This document shows, in pieces, positions 16,619 to 27,521 of a stretch of 64,000 nucleotides of DNA (the first letter of the stretch is position 1; each line of letters opens with the position of its first letter). This stretch comes from Bacteroidales bacterium (lineage in GTDB: Bacteria; Bacteroidota; Bacteroidia; Bacteroidales; UBA10428). Position numbers and translations under genes: made by a program. The stretch is taken from contig JAFGGU010000060.1 of NCBI GenBank assembly GCA_016930375.1, forward strand, positions 22,171 to 86,170, read 5' to 3'. The notes beneath the pieces were generated by a model that saw nothing but the letters and a program-made list of their open reading frames with translations, did no database searches and was not told the DNA's origin.

Positions 16619-19600
16619 ATGGCCAGTGTAAATTTTTTTAAAAAGTTCTTTGGTAGTAAATCGCAGCGCGATATTAAAGAGATATTACCATTACTCAATA
16701 AGATTCGTGAAACCTACAAAGTTATTGAACAGCTCAGCAATGATGGTCTCAGAGCCAAGACCCTTGAGATAAAGGAGTTGATCAGGGATTCCGTGAAGGA
16801 CAAAGAGGCGGTTATCCAAGACCTCAGGCAACAGGTTGAAGCCGGGACCCTGGATATCGAAAAGGTCGAGGATGTTTACCGGGAAATAGACAAAATTGAA
16901 AAAGAGATCATTGAAACGATTGAGAAAGCCCTGCTGGAGGTGCTTCCCGCTGCCTTTGGAATTGTAAAGGAAACAGCCCGCAGGTTTAAGGAAAATGAGT
17001 TTATTGAGGTCACAGCCACTGACATGGATAAAGACCTGGCTGCACAGCGTAACAGCGTTGAGATACACGGTGAGAAGGCCAGGTTTATGCATACCTGGCT
17101 GGCCGGAGGGAATCCGATTACCTGGGATATGGTTCATTATGACGAACAGCTTATCGGAGGTGTTGTTTTGCACCAGGGCAAGATATCGGAAATGGCAACC
17201 GGTGAAGGTAAAACGCTGGTCGCCACACTCCCGGTTTTTCTCAATTCTCTTGCCGGTCGAGGTGTTCATATTGTTACTGTCAATGATTATCTTTCCAAAC
17301 GCGACTCGGAATGGATGGGTCCGATTTTTGAGTTTCATGGATTGAAAGTAGATTGCATTGATAAGCATCAACCCAACTCAGAGAGCAGAAGAAAAGCTTA
17401 TCTGGCTGATATAACTTACGGCACCAACAATGAATTCGGCTTTGACTATCTGCGCGATAACATGGCCATCAGTCCGGCTGACCTGGTGCAAAGAAAACAC
17501 CATTACGCCATCGTTGATGAGGTGGATTCCGTGCTCATTGATGATGCCCGGACACCGCTGATCATTTCAGGACCCGTGCCGAGAGGCGAAGATCAGTCAT
17601 TTGAGGAGTTCAAACCCCAGGTGGAAAAGCTGGTATCCATTCAGCGAACCCTGGTCACAAACATGCTTGCCGAGGCCAAAAAACTGATTGCAGAAGGCAA
17701 AACGGAAGAAGGCGGATTCAAGCTTTTACAATCCTTTAAAGGTCTTCCGAAGAATAAACCTCTGATTAAGTTTTTGAGTGAACAGGGCAATAAAGCCCTG
17801 TTATTGAAGACTGAAAATTACTATATGCAGGAAAACAACAAAAACATGCATATCGTAACAGATGACCTGTATTTTATCATTGAGGAAAAGCTGAATTCGG
17901 TTGAACTTACTGAAAAAGGACTGGACGTTATTACGGGATCTGCCTCTGATCCGGGTTTTTTCATCATGCCTGACATAGGTTCGGAAATTGCAGAACTAGA
18001 AAAATCGAACATCACCGCGGAAGAAAAGCTGCTACAAAAGGACAAGATCCTGCAGGATTATGCCGTAAAGTCCGACCGCATTCATACGGTGAACCAGTTG
18101 CTGAAAGCCTATACCATGTTCGAACTGGATGTGGACTATGTGGTTATGGACAACAAGGTCAAGATCGTTGATGAGCAGACCGGTCGTATTCTCGAAGGCA
18201 GAAGATACTCCGAAGGACTTCACCAGGCCATTGAAGCAAAGGAAAGGGTAAAGGTAGAGGCAGCTACGCAAACATTTGCTACCATTACCCTGCAGAATTA
18301 CTTCAGGATGTATCATAAACTGGCTGGCATGACAGGGACCGCAGAAACCGAAGCCGCCGAATTATGGAATATTTATAAACTCGATGTGGTTGTAATTCCC
18401 ACGCACAGGCCGGTGGTTCGCAATGACCGCGAAGACCTTATTTACCGTACAAAGCGGGAAAAATACAATGCAGTTATCGATGAAATTGTCAATCTGCATG
18501 ACAACGGACGTCCTTCCCTGGTTGGAACAACCTCTGTTGAGATCTCCGAATTGCTAAGCCGGATGCTGAAATTGAAAGGCATTAAGCACAATGTTCTGAA
18601 TGCCAAATTGCACCAGCGTGAAGCCGAAATCGTGGCAGAGGCTGGACAAACAGGTACGGTGACCATTGCCACCAACATGGCGGGCAGGGGCACGGATATC
18701 AAATTAAGTCCTGATGTCCGCGGAGCAGGTGGTTTGGCTATTATCGGAACTGAACGTCACGAGTCGAGGCGGGTTGACAGGCAGTTGCGGGGACGCGCAG
18801 GCCGTCAGGGTGACCCCGGTTCCTCTCAATTCTATGTTTCGCTTGAGGATGATCTCATGCGGTTGTTTGCTTCGGACCGGATAGCAGGATGGATGGCTAA
18901 GATGGGATGGAACGAAAACGAACCCATCCAGGCCAAACTTATCACGCAGTCTATCGAACGAGCCCAGAAAAAGGTGGAGGAAAATAACTTCGGCATCCGT
19001 AAACGCTTGCTTGAGTACGATGATGTGATGAACTCTCAGCGCGAGGTTATTTATACAAAACGGAAACATGCTTTGTATGGCGAGCGCATTCAGCTGGATG
19101 TCGCCAACATGATGTATGACGTTTGCGAAAGTATTGTTAACCAACTTCATGGCCAGGTTGAGTTTGAGGAATTCAAATTTGACGTACTCCGTCTTCTTTC
19201 AATTGATCCTGCATTTTCTGCCAAGGAATATGTGAAATGGTCTTCCAATGAAGTCATTGAAAGCATTTATAAAACGCTTCGGGAAACTTACCTCAGAAAA
19301 CAGGGGATGATTTCCAAGCAGGCTTTTCCGGTTATCAAGGATGTGTTTGAAAAGCAGGGAAAACTGTATGAGAATATTGTGGTTCCCATTACCGATGGTA
19401 GCCGGGTGTACCACATACTTACCAACCTGGAAAAGGCATATCGGACGAACGGTGAGGAACTGGTGAGATCGTATGAAAAATCGATTATGCTAACCAGCAT
19501 CGATGAAGCCTGGAAAGAGCACCTCCGTGAACTGGATGACCTGAGGCAATCTGTGCAGACTGCCACCTATGAACAGAAGGACCCATTGCTGATTTACAAA

Positions 19601-19921
19601 TTCGAATCCTTCGAGTTGTTCAGGACCATGATCGATAAGATTAACCGGGAAGTAGTCGGTATTCTTATCAAAGGTCAGATACCCATTCGCGACGCAAGCA
19701 GTGTTCAGCGTGCACAGGCTCCCAAACGGACTGATTTCAGCCAGATGGAAGCCAATAAAAAGGAGTTTCAGCCGGACAGTAGCAAACCGGGCCAGAAAAA
19801 AGATGAGCACGTTCAGCCTGTCAGAGTCGAGAAAAAAGTAGGAAGAAACGATCCCTGTCCCTGTGGAAGCGGTAAAAAATACAAACACTGCCACGGAACA
19901 CAGGTTTCGATCAACAATTAG
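16619..19921 (+). CDS. secA: Preprotein translocase ATPase SecA
   Basis: 1100 residues, against about 900 in E. coli; the extra length is mainly an insertion at about 325-450 within the first nucleotide-binding domain region, as expected for Bacteroidota SecA. Motifs: MATGEGKTL (Walker A, near residue 194), [11 protein letters not shown] (Walker B, near 300), the GTDIKL and [12 protein letters not shown] helicase motifs, and a C-terminal zinc tail [12 protein letters not shown] that in other species binds SecB or ribosomes. It pushes unfolded precursors through SecYEG. The stop overlaps the stop of the convergent dapA by four bases. Confidence 0.97.
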   Translation: MASVNFFKKFFGSKSQRDIKEILPLLNKIRETYKVIEQLSNDGLRAKTLEIKELIRDSVKDKEAVIQDLRQQVEAGTLDIEKVEDVYREIDKIEKEIIETIEKALLEVLPAAFGIVKETARRFKENEFIEVTATDMDKDLAAQRNSVEIHGEKARFMHTWLAGGNPITWDMVHYDEQLIGGVVLHQGKISEMATGEGKTLVATLPVFLNSLAGRGVHIVTVNDYLSKRDSEWMGPIFEFHGLKVDCIDKHQPNSESRRKAYLADITYGTNNEFGFDYLRDNMAISPADLVQRKHHYAIVDEVDSVLIDDARTPLIISGPVPRGEDQSFEEFKPQVEKLVSIQRTLVTNMLAEAKKLIAEGKTEEGGFKLLQSFKGLPKNKPLIKFLSEQGNKALLLKTENYYMQENNKNMHIVTDDLYFIIEEKLNSVELTEKGLDVITGSASDPGFFIMPDIGSEIAELEKSNITAEEKLLQKDKILQDYAVKSDRIHTVNQLLKAYTMFELDVDYVVMDNKVKIVDEQTGRILEGRRYSEGLHQAIEAKERVKVEAATQTFATITLQNYFRMYHKLAGMTGTAETEAAELWNIYKLDVVVIPTHRPVVRNDREDLIYRTKREKYNAVIDEIVNLHDNGRPSLVGTTSVEISELLSRMLKLKGIKHNVLNAKLHQREAEIVAEAGQTGTVTIATNMAGRGTDIKLSPDVRGAGGLAIIGTERHESRRVDRQLRGRAGRQGDPGSSQFYVSLEDDLMRLFASDRIAGWMAKMGWNENEPIQAKLITQSIERAQKKVEENNFGIRKRLLEYDDVMNSQREVIYTKRKHALYGERIQLDVANMMYDVCESIVNQLHGQVEFEEFKFDVLRLLSIDPAFSAKEYVKWSSNEVIESIYKTLRETYLRKQGMISKQAFPVIKDVFEKQGKLYENIVVPITDGSRVYHILTNLEKAYRTNGEELVRSYEKSIMLTSIDEAWKEHLRELDDLRQSVQTATYEQKDPLLIYKFESFELFRTMIDKINREVVGILIKGQIPIRDASSVQRAQAPKRTDFSQMEANKKEFQPDSSKPGQKKDEHVQPVRVEKKVGRNDPCPCGSGKKYKHCHGTQVSINN

Positions 19922-20799
19922 CAGTTTTTCAGCAATCCTTCAATCTTCTTGTGTAAGGTTTCACTAACCCGAACAAGGGGCAGGCGTAAATTATTCTGCG
20001 TTACCCTGAGAATTTCCAGGGCGGCTTTAACCCCCGATGGATTGCCCTCCTCAAAAAGGGCATTCATCAGGTCAAAAAGCTTGTAGTGCAGCGATGCTGC
20101 TTTAACATAATTGCCCTGCAAGGCATGACTGACCATTTCGGAAAAGGTTTTCGGACAGGCATTGGCGATCACGGATATCACCCCTGATCCACCCAGTGAA
20201 AGAATGGGCAGGGTCAAGGCATCATCACCCGAAATAACCAGGAAATTTTTAGGCTTGTTTTTAACAATGCTCATCACCTGTGAAAGGTTTCCGGAAGCTT
20301 CTTTGACTGCGATTATGTTCTTAAAATCCCTGGCAAGTTTCACGGTGGTTTCTGCCGTCATGTTGCTGCCTGTCCTTCCCGGAACATTATACAGGATAAC
20401 AGGCAGCGGACTGGTCTCGGCTATCGACTTGAAATGCATATATAATCCCTGCTGGGAGGGCTTATTGTAATAAGGTGAAACGGACAGAATGGCATCAACC
20501 CCGCAGTGATCGTTATGGCTTATGGTATCAATGATCTCCTGCGTATTGTTGCCACCAATACCAACCACAACAGGGATTCTGCCACTGACAGTATCAGATA
20601 CGAAGCTCAACACGGCTTTCTTTTCATCTTTTGACAGTGTCACGGATTCACCGGTAGTTCCCAGGGCTACGATATAATTCACGCCGCCTTTGATAACATG
20701 CTCCACCAGTTTGCCAAGCGATTTGAAATCGATACTGCCGTCAGTTCTGAATGGTGTAACTATGGCAACTCCCGTGCCTGTGAACTTCTTTTGTTCCAT
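19918..20799 (-). CDS. dapA: 4-hydroxy-tetrahydrodipicolinate synthase
   Basis: 293 residues, typical TIM-barrel length. It condenses pyruvate with aspartate semialdehyde at the first committed step to lysine and diaminopimelate. Visible: LGTTGES (pyruvate-binding loop), [10 protein letters not shown] with the proton-relay Tyr, and VKEASGN with the Schiff-base Lys. The family also includes other pyruvate aldolases, but the Arg in VPGRTG fits the DapA diacid pocket. It is downstream of the small protein at 20806-21453 with only six bases between, so the two form an operon. Confidence 0.95.
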   Translation of the reverse strand: MEQKKFTGTGVAIVTPFRTDGSIDFKSLGKLVEHVIKGGVNYIVALGTTGESVTLSKDEKKAVLSFVSDTVSGRIPVVVGIGGNNTQEIIDTISHNDHCGVDAILSVSPYYNKPSQQGLYMHFKSIAETSPLPVILYNVPGRTGSNMTAETTVKLARDFKNIIAVKEASGNLSQVMSIVKNKPKNFLVISGDDALTLPILSLGGSGVISVIANACPKTFSEMVSHALQGNYVKAASLHYKLFDLMNALFEEGNPSGVKAALEILRVTQNNLRLPLVRVSETLHKKIEGLLKNC

Positions 20800-20805
20800 A
20801 AAAAT

Positions 20806-21453
20806 TTATTTTTTTAAAATGGAAAGGTAATGTAACAATTGGTTGATGAGGAAACTGATCTGAAGCTCCGTTTCGGTCTTTTTATCCAGATCGGCCTTTA
20901 TTTCATGATTTTCAGGTTTATGATCAGTTTCTGTCATGATTTCCTTTTGCAGATCTTTCATGATTAGCTTCTCCTTTTCGATATCAATCATGAGATCGAG
21001 GTATATGTCATCGGGGGAGAACCTTCCGGTTTTGAATCTGGCCGGAGAAAGCGCGGTTATGTAACGGATCGGAAAATAATCTTCCAGGCTCAGGTTGATC
21101 AGAAGGTCAAATGGTTCTTTAATAAACTGTTCGACAACCGGGGATATGGGCCTGGAATACCAGTTCAACTCATTCTTTGAAAAAAAGTCAAAGCCTTTTC
21201 TGTACAAATAATGATCAATCAGCTTCTTACTGTCGACATACCCCAGAACCGCCACCTTTCTTTCATCCTGAGAAAGTTCCTTTACCAGATTCCTGATAAT
21301 TTCAAAACTGACATATTCGGTGGCATTATAAATAATTCCAATACTTTTTGCATCACTGATATTGCAGAGAACAGGCACCCGGGTTTGATGCCTGTATTTA
21401 CCGGCCAATACTCTGGCGCCTATCTTAACTTTTATATTGTCTATCAAGTTCAT
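20806..21453 (-). CDS. Small Bacteroidota protein (DUF6913-like) in operon with dapA
   Basis: 215 residues with no signal peptide or membrane segment. Core pattern: IGIIYNATEYVSFEIIRNLVKEL, VAVLGYVDSKKL, FDLLINLSLEDYFPIRYITALSPARFKTGRF. I recall such a family in Bacteroidota (DUF6913), of unknown role; the alpha/beta look with LLINLS suggests a Rossmann-like fold. Always or often beside dapA would fit a link to diaminopimelate or cell-wall synthesis, but one locus cannot show that. The C-terminal 50 residues are charged and helical. Confidence 0.6.
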   Translation of the reverse strand: MNLIDNIKVKIGARVLAGKYRHQTRVPVLCNISDAKSIGIIYNATEYVSFEIIRNLVKELSQDERKVAVLGYVDSKKLIDHYLYRKGFDFFSKNELNWYSRPISPVVEQFIKEPFDLLINLSLEDYFPIRYITALSPARFKTGRFSPDDIYLDLMIDIEKEKLIMKDLQKEIMTETDHKPENHEIKADLDKKTETELQISFLINQLLHYLSILKK

Positions 21454-21662
21454 CTTACAATTTTAAGAAAAATATTGTGATAATAGGTATAAAACTAGAT
21501 GGATAATAAGTTTGCAGGGAAATTTATGTGCAAGAGGATTCAGCGGGCAGGCGTTGATATATAAAATCTCCTGATTTATCTATAAATAAGGGATATACTT
21601 CTATTGTGTTAAACGGTTTTCATTTTTGCGCGTACTTTTAGTACCAAATTAAAATTAATGTT

Positions 21663-23003
21663 ATGAATCCTAAAATTTTTCTTCTCTGTTTAAGCATTCT
21701 TTGGTCCGGATCAGGGATTAAAGCACAGCAGGACAGCATCTGGACGCTCCAGGAATGCATTGCCTATGCGCTGGAACAGAATATTCAGGTGAGGAAAAGC
21801 GGTTTGTCCAATCAGTCTCTGGTATACCAGGCTGAACAAACAAAAGCCCAGCGTTTTCCTTCGGTAAGCGGTTCCGTCAGTCAGAATTTCAACTGGTACA
21901 AATCCTCCTCAATGGACGGATTCGGTAATACGGTATATGGTAATGGCTTGGACGGGAGCAATGGTACCACCTATTCAATTAATTCAGGAGTTACGGTTTT
22001 TAATGCCAATAAGCTGTCCAACCAGATAAAGCAGGCCAACCTGGATATTGAAGGCGGAAAGTACAATCTGGAGACCACTAAAGAATCCATCAGTTTAAGC
22101 ATCCTAGATGCATTTCTCCAGGTTTTATACGCTGAAGAGCAGGTCAAGAACAGTGAAAAACAGATCGAATCAACCTCCGGGCAGCTCAACCTGGCCTCTG
22201 AACGACTGGCATTGCAGGTAATCTCACAAGCTGATTATTCGCAGGTTAAATCACAGCTGGCCAGTGAAAAACTCAATCTTGCTAACGCTGTCACACAGTT
22301 TGCCATAGCCAGGGTTAATCTGATGCAGCTGATGGAATTACCTGTAGCAGATAACTTTGCCATTGCACATCCCAACCTGGAAGAGTCTTTAAACCAGGAC
22401 AGGACGCCAGAGGTTCAGAAGGTTTTTGCAACGGCGCTCTCCATAAAACCACAGATTAAAAATGCCGCTATCAATAAAGAGATAGCTGCGCTTGATGAAA
22501 AAATCGCCAGGGCGGGGTATTTTCCTACCTTGTCAGCCAGCGCCGGTGCAAGTACACGCTTCTCCAGTGATTCCGATGACGAGTATTTTAGCCAGCTGGA
22601 TAACGGTTTCTCACCATCGGTTGGTTTTTCACTGGCCATTCCCATCTATCAGAAGAAACAGGTTAAGACCAGTGTTGAACTGGCGAAGATCGGATACCAG
22701 AATGCCGAATTGAGTGAGACTGATACCAGAAACCAGCTGAGAAAAAGCATTGAACAGGCTTGCCTGGATGTCACTTCATCGCAGATACAATACGAGGCAA
22801 GCCAGGAAAATTTCCAGGCAACCCAGGAATCCGCAGCTCTTTCTGATGAGAAATTCACGCAGGGCATTATCAATTCAGTGGATTACCTGGTTTCCAAAAC
22901 CAATCTCATTGTGGCTGAAAGCCAGTTACTTCAATCAAAATACAATTTAATTTTCCGTTATAAAATCCTGGATTTCTACCTGGGAATTCCATTAAGTCTG
23001 TAA
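21663..23003 (+). CDS. TolC-family outer-membrane efflux protein
   Basis: 446 residues with a signal peptide (1-21, ending GIKAQ). Two repeats of long helices with TolC/OEP signatures: LQEC-IAYALEQNIQVR at the start, and ALSIKPQIKNAAINKEIAALDEKIARAGYFPTLS at the start of the second repeat. It forms a trimeric channel across the outer membrane and periplasm. It opens a six-gene run on one strand (21663-28238) with adaptor, ABC ATPase, permease, kinase and regulator, spaced by 31, 34, 15, 18 and 4 bases, so they are likely one operon. Confidence 0.93.
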   Translation: MNPKIFLLCLSILWSGSGIKAQQDSIWTLQECIAYALEQNIQVRKSGLSNQSLVYQAEQTKAQRFPSVSGSVSQNFNWYKSSSMDGFGNTVYGNGLDGSNGTTYSINSGVTVFNANKLSNQIKQANLDIEGGKYNLETTKESISLSILDAFLQVLYAEEQVKNSEKQIESTSGQLNLASERLALQVISQADYSQVKSQLASEKLNLANAVTQFAIARVNLMQLMELPVADNFAIAHPNLEESLNQDRTPEVQKVFATALSIKPQIKNAAINKEIAALDEKIARAGYFPTLSASAGASTRFSSDSDDEYFSQLDNGFSPSVGFSLAIPIYQKKQVKTSVELAKIGYQNAELSETDTRNQLRKSIEQACLDVTSSQIQYEASQENFQATQESAALSDEKFTQGIINSVDYLVSKTNLIVAESQLLQSKYNLIFRYKILDFYLGIPLSL

Positions 23004-23034
23004 AATAATCTCTTAAAATATAAAAAGTAAAACT

Positions 23035-24357
23035 ATGAAAAAGAAAGTGTTCATAATTGCCGGAGTGGTTATTGCTGCTGCAATTGCTTTGCTGATTATA
23101 AAACCTTTTGGCAAAAAGAAAGCCGAAGTATCCTTTGGTACCGTGAAAGTGGAAAAGGGCAATATTACCAATACGGTTACCGCAACCGGCACTATTGAAG
23201 CCGTTACATCAGTTGATATAGGTACGCAGGTGTCGGGAATTATTGATAATATTTATGTCGATTTTAACGACAGGGTAAAAAAGGGACAGCTGCTCGCCAT
23301 GATCGACAAGAAACAGCTTACTGCCCAGTTGGAACAGAGCCAGGCAACGTTGAACCAGGCACAGGCCCAACTGACATACCAGGAAGCGACCTATAACCGT
23401 TTAAAAGTCCTCTATGAAAAAAAGTTGATTGCCCAGTCCGATTATGACCAGGCTCTTTACAACTATGATAATGCCAGGGCTTCTTTGAAAAATGCGAAAT
23501 CGAGCTACGACAGGAACCTGGTAAACCTGAACTATTGCACCATTACATCACCCATTGACGGTGTGGTGCTTAACCGGGCAATTGAAGAAGGCCAGACAGT
23601 AGCAGCCAGTTTTAACACGCCAACCCTTTTCACCATTGTGAACGACCTTACGCAGATGGAAGTCGAGACCAGCGTTGATGAGGCTGACATTGGAAAAGTA
23701 AAGGAAGGGCAACGGGTTGAGTTTACTGTAGATGCTTATTCCGATCTGAAGTTTGAAGGTAAGGTATCCGAGGTCAGATTGCAGCCAACCACCACCAACA
23801 ATGTGGTTACCTATTCGGTAATTCTGACCGCTCCCAATCCCGATGAAAAGCTTATGCCCGGTATGACAGCCAGCGCTACCATCTTTGTTGATGAAAAGCA
23901 GAATACACTGATTCTTTCCGGCAAAGCCATGCGTTTCACCCCGGATCAGGAATACATGCAAGCACAATTTGAAAAGATGATGAAGGATATGCCGGCGGGT
24001 GCCATGCCACAGGGTACTCCTCCGGCGGGTGCAGCAAGACCAGGCGCAACAACAGCTGCCGCCAATGCCACTCAGTCTGGTGCAGGCCAAACTGCTGCAT
24101 CCGGCACAATGCCGGCAATGCCTCAGGGAGGTTTCGGAAGCTTCGGTGCTCCCGATGGTTCCAAGATGGTATGGGTGAAGGACGACAAAGGAGGCATACG
24201 GCCAAACCGTGTTAAGATTGGCATTGATAATGGAACCACTGTTGAGATTCTTGAAGGACTCAAGGAAGGCGATGAGGTGGTCATATCCATGAGTAGCGGA
24301 GATGCCGCCGAATCCTCGAGCCAGAATCAGGGTCCCCGTGGTCCTTTCCCATTCTAA
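23035..24357 (+). CDS. MacA-like periplasmic adaptor (membrane fusion protein)
   Basis: 440 residues, anchored by an N-terminal helix (5-22). Lipoyl half-motifs flank a coiled-coil hairpin (about 85-165), followed by a beta-barrel region (205-290). It joins the inner-membrane ABC transporter to the TolC-type channel. Residues 320-372 are an Ala/Gly/Pro/Thr-rich low-complexity insertion with MPQGT, PPAGAARPGA and MPQGGF that breaks the membrane-proximal region and is not part of E. coli MacA. The C-terminus ends with a Ser/Gly/Pro tail. Second gene of the efflux operon. Confidence 0.9.
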   Translation: MKKKVFIIAGVVIAAAIALLIIKPFGKKKAEVSFGTVKVEKGNITNTVTATGTIEAVTSVDIGTQVSGIIDNIYVDFNDRVKKGQLLAMIDKKQLTAQLEQSQATLNQAQAQLTYQEATYNRLKVLYEKKLIAQSDYDQALYNYDNARASLKNAKSSYDRNLVNLNYCTITSPIDGVVLNRAIEEGQTVAASFNTPTLFTIVNDLTQMEVETSVDEADIGKVKEGQRVEFTVDAYSDLKFEGKVSEVRLQPTTTNNVVTYSVILTAPNPDEKLMPGMTASATIFVDEKQNTLILSGKAMRFTPDQEYMQAQFEKMMKDMPAGAMPQGTPPAGAARPGATTAAANATQSGAGQTAASGTMPAMPQGGFGSFGAPDGSKMVWVKDDKGGIRPNRVKIGIDNGTTVEILEGLKEGDEVVISMSSGDAAESSSQNQGPRGPFPF

Positions 24358-24391
24358 ATTATCCTAAAATGTTCATCGTAAAACCAAGATT

Positions 24392-25150
24392 ATGACCAAA
24401 ACGATTATAGAGATCAGGGGCCTCAGAAAAGACTACCATATAGGTGAGGTTACCGTTCATGCACTGCGGGGAATTGATATGAAAATAGAGGCAGGAGAAT
24501 TTGTGGCCGTGATGGGCGCAAGCGGTTCGGGAAAATCCACCATGCTGAATATCCTGGGTTGCCTTGATATTCCGACCAAAGGAGATTATTTGCTGGATGG
24601 CGTTGACATAAGCACCCTTTCAAAAGATGAGCTGGCCCGGTTGCGCAACCAGAAGCTGGGATTTGTTTTTCAGGCATACAACCTTTTGCCCAGGACAACA
24701 GCCCTGGAGAATGTCGAACTCCCGCTTTTTTATGACCCAAAAGTAAAATCGAAAGAGAGAATGGAACGTGCCATCAAGGCACTCGATGCAGTAGGGCTTA
24801 CTGACCGCATGCATCATATGCCCAATCAGCTTTCGGGCGGTCAGCAGCAGCGGGTCGCCATTGCACGATCCCTGGTGAACGACCCTGTGATGATCCTGGC
24901 CGATGAGCCCACCGGAAACCTCGATACACGCACCTCATTCGAGATCATGGAACTGTTCCAGGATTTGAATGAACGGGGCAGGACTATTGTATACGTCACC
25001 CATGAACCGGATATCGCCAGGTTTGCCACGCGCAATGTGGTGTTCCGCGACGGGCTGATCCAACGGGAGAACATGGTAACCGATAGGACTTTTGCCAAAG
25101 AAGTCCTGAAAACGTTGCCGGTAGAGATTATTGAAGAATTTGATTCATAA
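24392..25150 (+). CDS. MacB/LolD-type ABC transporter ATPase
   Basis: 252 residues. Walker [10 protein letters not shown] (42-50), signature [14 protein letters not shown], Walker [13 protein letters not shown] and switch His in VYVTHEP are all present, so the ATPase should be active. This class powers MacAB-type mechanotransmission rather than classic substrate import. In E. coli MacB ATPase and permease are one chain; here they are separate genes with the permease 15 bases downstream. The C-terminal 25 residues extend past the usual end of the ATPase. Confidence 0.94.
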   Translation: MTKTIIEIRGLRKDYHIGEVTVHALRGIDMKIEAGEFVAVMGASGSGKSTMLNILGCLDIPTKGDYLLDGVDISTLSKDELARLRNQKLGFVFQAYNLLPRTTALENVELPLFYDPKVKSKERMERAIKALDAVGLTDRMHHMPNQLSGGQQQRVAIARSLVNDPVMILADEPTGNLDTRTSFEIMELFQDLNERGRTIVYVTHEPDIARFATRNVVFRDGLIQRENMVTDRTFAKEVLKTLPVEIIEEFDS

Positions 25151-25165
25151 AATAAATCATACAAT

Positions 25166-26389
25166 ATGAGTTTTTCGAATCTAATAAGAATCGCCGTCAG
25201 AGCCCTGGTAAGAAACCGGTTAAGGGCTATTCTGACGATGCTGGGAATAATTATCGGTGTGGCATCGGTTATCGCCATGCTTGCACTGGGTGAGGGCTCC
25301 AAAAGAAGCATGCGTGAAGAAATGTCAGCCATGGGTACCAATATGATCATGGTGATGCCCAATTTCCAGCGGCGGGGAGGTGTGAACCTGGGAAGCGGCA
25401 GTTCCATGACACTTAAGATATCGGATGTCAACACGCTGCGCAATGAAGCAGTTTATGTAGCCGCCGTATCACCTGAAATACGTTCGAGCGGTGGACAGGT
25501 CATTTACGGCAATAAAAATGCGCAAACTTCTGTTTATGGTGCCAGTGAGGAATACCTCGGAATCAGAAAGTTTTCGATCAAGAGTGGCAGGGTATTTACC
25601 GAAGCTGAGGAAAAGAGCATGGCAAAAGTTTGTCTTGTAGGACAAACAGTGGTGGATAACCTTTTTGACGAAGGCACGGACCCTGTCGGATTGTCCATCA
25701 GGATCAAGAATATTCCATTTCTGATCATCGGCCTGTTGGAGGAAAAGGGTGAGAGCGGAATGGGACAGGACCAGGATGATCTGATCATTGCGCCCTGGAC
25801 AACTGTCCAGAGACGTCTGGCTGCCATTGATTATATAAATGGTATATATGCATCCGCTGTAAGTGAAGAGAAAAGCGATGCTGCCAAGGCGGAAATAGAG
25901 GAGATCCTTCGCAGAACACATAAGCTGAAGGATTCCGATGAGAACGATTTCAGGATCATGTCACAATCGGAGCTGATGGAAACACTGACCTCCATGATGA
26001 GCATCATGACTTATCTTCTTGGGGCCATTGCTGCCATATCCCTGCTGGTCGGCGGAATTGGCATTATGAATATCATGTTTGTCTCGGTTACAGAGCGTAC
26101 GCGTGAAATCGGACTACGTATGTCCATTGGCGGTCGCAGCCAGGATATTCTCAAGCAGTTCCTGGTAGAATCCATCATTCTGAGTATTCTTGGAGGAGTC
26201 TTCGGTGTTATTTTAGGCTATATCATTGCAAAAGGTGCAGGTTCGCTTATGGATACCGAGGCTTATGTTCAGACACAATCTGTTGTACTTGCATTTGCAG
26301 TGTGTTTCGTCATTGGCGTGTTTTTTGGCTGGTATCCGGCCAAAAAAGCGGCCAGTCTGAATCCGATCGATGCGCTGCGATACGAGTAG
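25166..26389 (+). CDS. MacB-like ABC transporter permease
   Basis: 407 residues: N-terminal membrane helix (about 20-43), a large periplasmic MacB_PCD domain (45-275), then three C-terminal helices in an FtsX core (about 280-405) with GGIGIMNIMFVSVTERTREIGLRMSIG. This is the MacB permease fold, lacking a fused ATPase. It pairs with the ATPase upstream and the adaptor and TolC protein to make a tripartite exporter for peptides, lipids, macrolide-like compounds or siderophores. The Met-rich segment MSQSELMETLTSMMSIM lies just before helix two. Confidence 0.93.
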   Translation: MSFSNLIRIAVRALVRNRLRAILTMLGIIIGVASVIAMLALGEGSKRSMREEMSAMGTNMIMVMPNFQRRGGVNLGSGSSMTLKISDVNTLRNEAVYVAAVSPEIRSSGGQVIYGNKNAQTSVYGASEEYLGIRKFSIKSGRVFTEAEEKSMAKVCLVGQTVVDNLFDEGTDPVGLSIRIKNIPFLIIGLLEEKGESGMGQDQDDLIIAPWTTVQRRLAAIDYINGIYASAVSEEKSDAAKAEIEEILRRTHKLKDSDENDFRIMSQSELMETLTSMMSIMTYLLGAIAAISLLVGGIGIMNIMFVSVTERTREIGLRMSIGGRSQDILKQFLVESIILSILGGVFGVILGYIIAKGAGSLMDTEAYVQTQSVVLAFAVCFVIGVFFGWYPAKKAASLNPIDALRYE

Positions 26390-26407
26390 TTTGACAAAAA
26401 CGTACTT

Positions 26408-27517
26408 ATGAAATCACCAAGATTACACGGAAAGAAAATGCAGATCTTGTTACATATTGCTGCCTGGTGTATTTTACTGGGTCTGCCTTTATATAACATT
26501 AACCGTTGGAATGTTCCTAAAGAATTTTTATGGGTTTATTATATAAATGCGGCAATCTATGGCATCATCTTTTACGGCAACTATCTTGTATTAATTCCCC
26601 GGTATTTTTTCAGCAACAGAAGGGCCAAATATTACCTGTCGGCAACCATATTGGCTATCTGCATGTTTTTTGTAACATTTTTCAGTTTTTCATATATATT
26701 CAGTCGCGAAACCCGCAATGAGCCTCCGGATCAGATGAACAGAAGACCGATCGAAATCCGTGAGGAACCCAGACCACCGAGAGACCGGCGTGTTTTCCGG
26801 CCTTTTGGCCCGATGCACTTATACAATTTCACCTTTACTGCCCTTGTTATTACGGTTTTTGCCTTTGGCCTGAGGAGCCTGGAGCGTCATGCCCACATCG
26901 AAAAAAAACAGAAGGAACTGGAAAAAGAGAAACTGAATTCAGAACTCGCTTTTCTGAAGAATCAGATAAGCCCGCATTTCTTCTTCAATACGCTGAACAA
27001 TATCTATGTATTGATAGGCATCAATACTGAGGATTCACAGAATGCAGTTCTTAAACTGTCCCGAATGATGAGGTACCTCTTGTATGAATCAGACAGCGGA
27101 GAAACACAGCTCAGCCAGGAGATTGATTTCATGAATAACTATATCGATCTGATGAGGCTCAGAATGAGCGATAAAGTAAAATTAAGTGTTACGTTTCCAT
27201 CGAAGTATGAGAATACCGCAATTCCCCCTCTTCTGTTCATTACAATTATTGAAAATGCCTTCAAACACGGCATCAGTTATCGCGAGAAATCTTTCATTGA
27301 TATTGCCATGGAAGTGTCAAAAGAAATTATTACCTTCAGATGTGCCAACAGTATTGTAAACGGCGGCGATGAAACCGAAGACAGGCATACCGGCATCGGT
27401 CTCGAGAATATCAGCAAGCGGCTGAATCTTCTTTACCCGGGCAGACATGAATTAAAGATAGACCAAACCGGTTCAGTCTTCAATGTATTGGTAAAAATTT
27501 CCTTAGGTAAAGGCTGA
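26408..27517 (+). CDS. LytS/YehU-family sensor histidine kinase
   Basis: 369 residues: four membrane helices (about 12-30, 42-66, 77-99, 138-157), a coiled segment (160-182), the His_kinase domain with His190 in NQISPHFFFNTLNN, and an ATPase domain with IIENAFKHG and TGIGLENI. Between helices three and four is a loop (100-136) with about eight Pro and nine Arg, placed outside the membrane if the N-terminus is inside. It phosphorylates the LytTR regulator encoded four bases downstream. Its place in the efflux operon suggests that it senses the exported compound or envelope damage. Confidence 0.92.
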   Translation: MKSPRLHGKKMQILLHIAAWCILLGLPLYNINRWNVPKEFLWVYYINAAIYGIIFYGNYLVLIPRYFFSNRRAKYYLSATILAICMFFVTFFSFSYIFSRETRNEPPDQMNRRPIEIREEPRPPRDRRVFRPFGPMHLYNFTFTALVITVFAFGLRSLERHAHIEKKQKELEKEKLNSELAFLKNQISPHFFFNTLNNIYVLIGINTEDSQNAVLKLSRMMRYLLYESDSGETQLSQEIDFMNNYIDLMRLRMSDKVKLSVTFPSKYENTAIPPLLFITIIENAFKHGISYREKSFIDIAMEVSKEIITFRCANSIVNGGDETEDRHTGIGLENISKRLNLLYPGRHELKIDQTGSVFNVLVKISLGKG

Positions 27518-27521
27518 TCGC

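Noticed and set aside
21454..21662. Feature in the 209-base gap upstream of the TolC gene
   Set aside because: Only a near -7 box CATTTTTG (21621-21628) with no spaced TTG; no gene or clear LytTR repeat pair recognised by eye.
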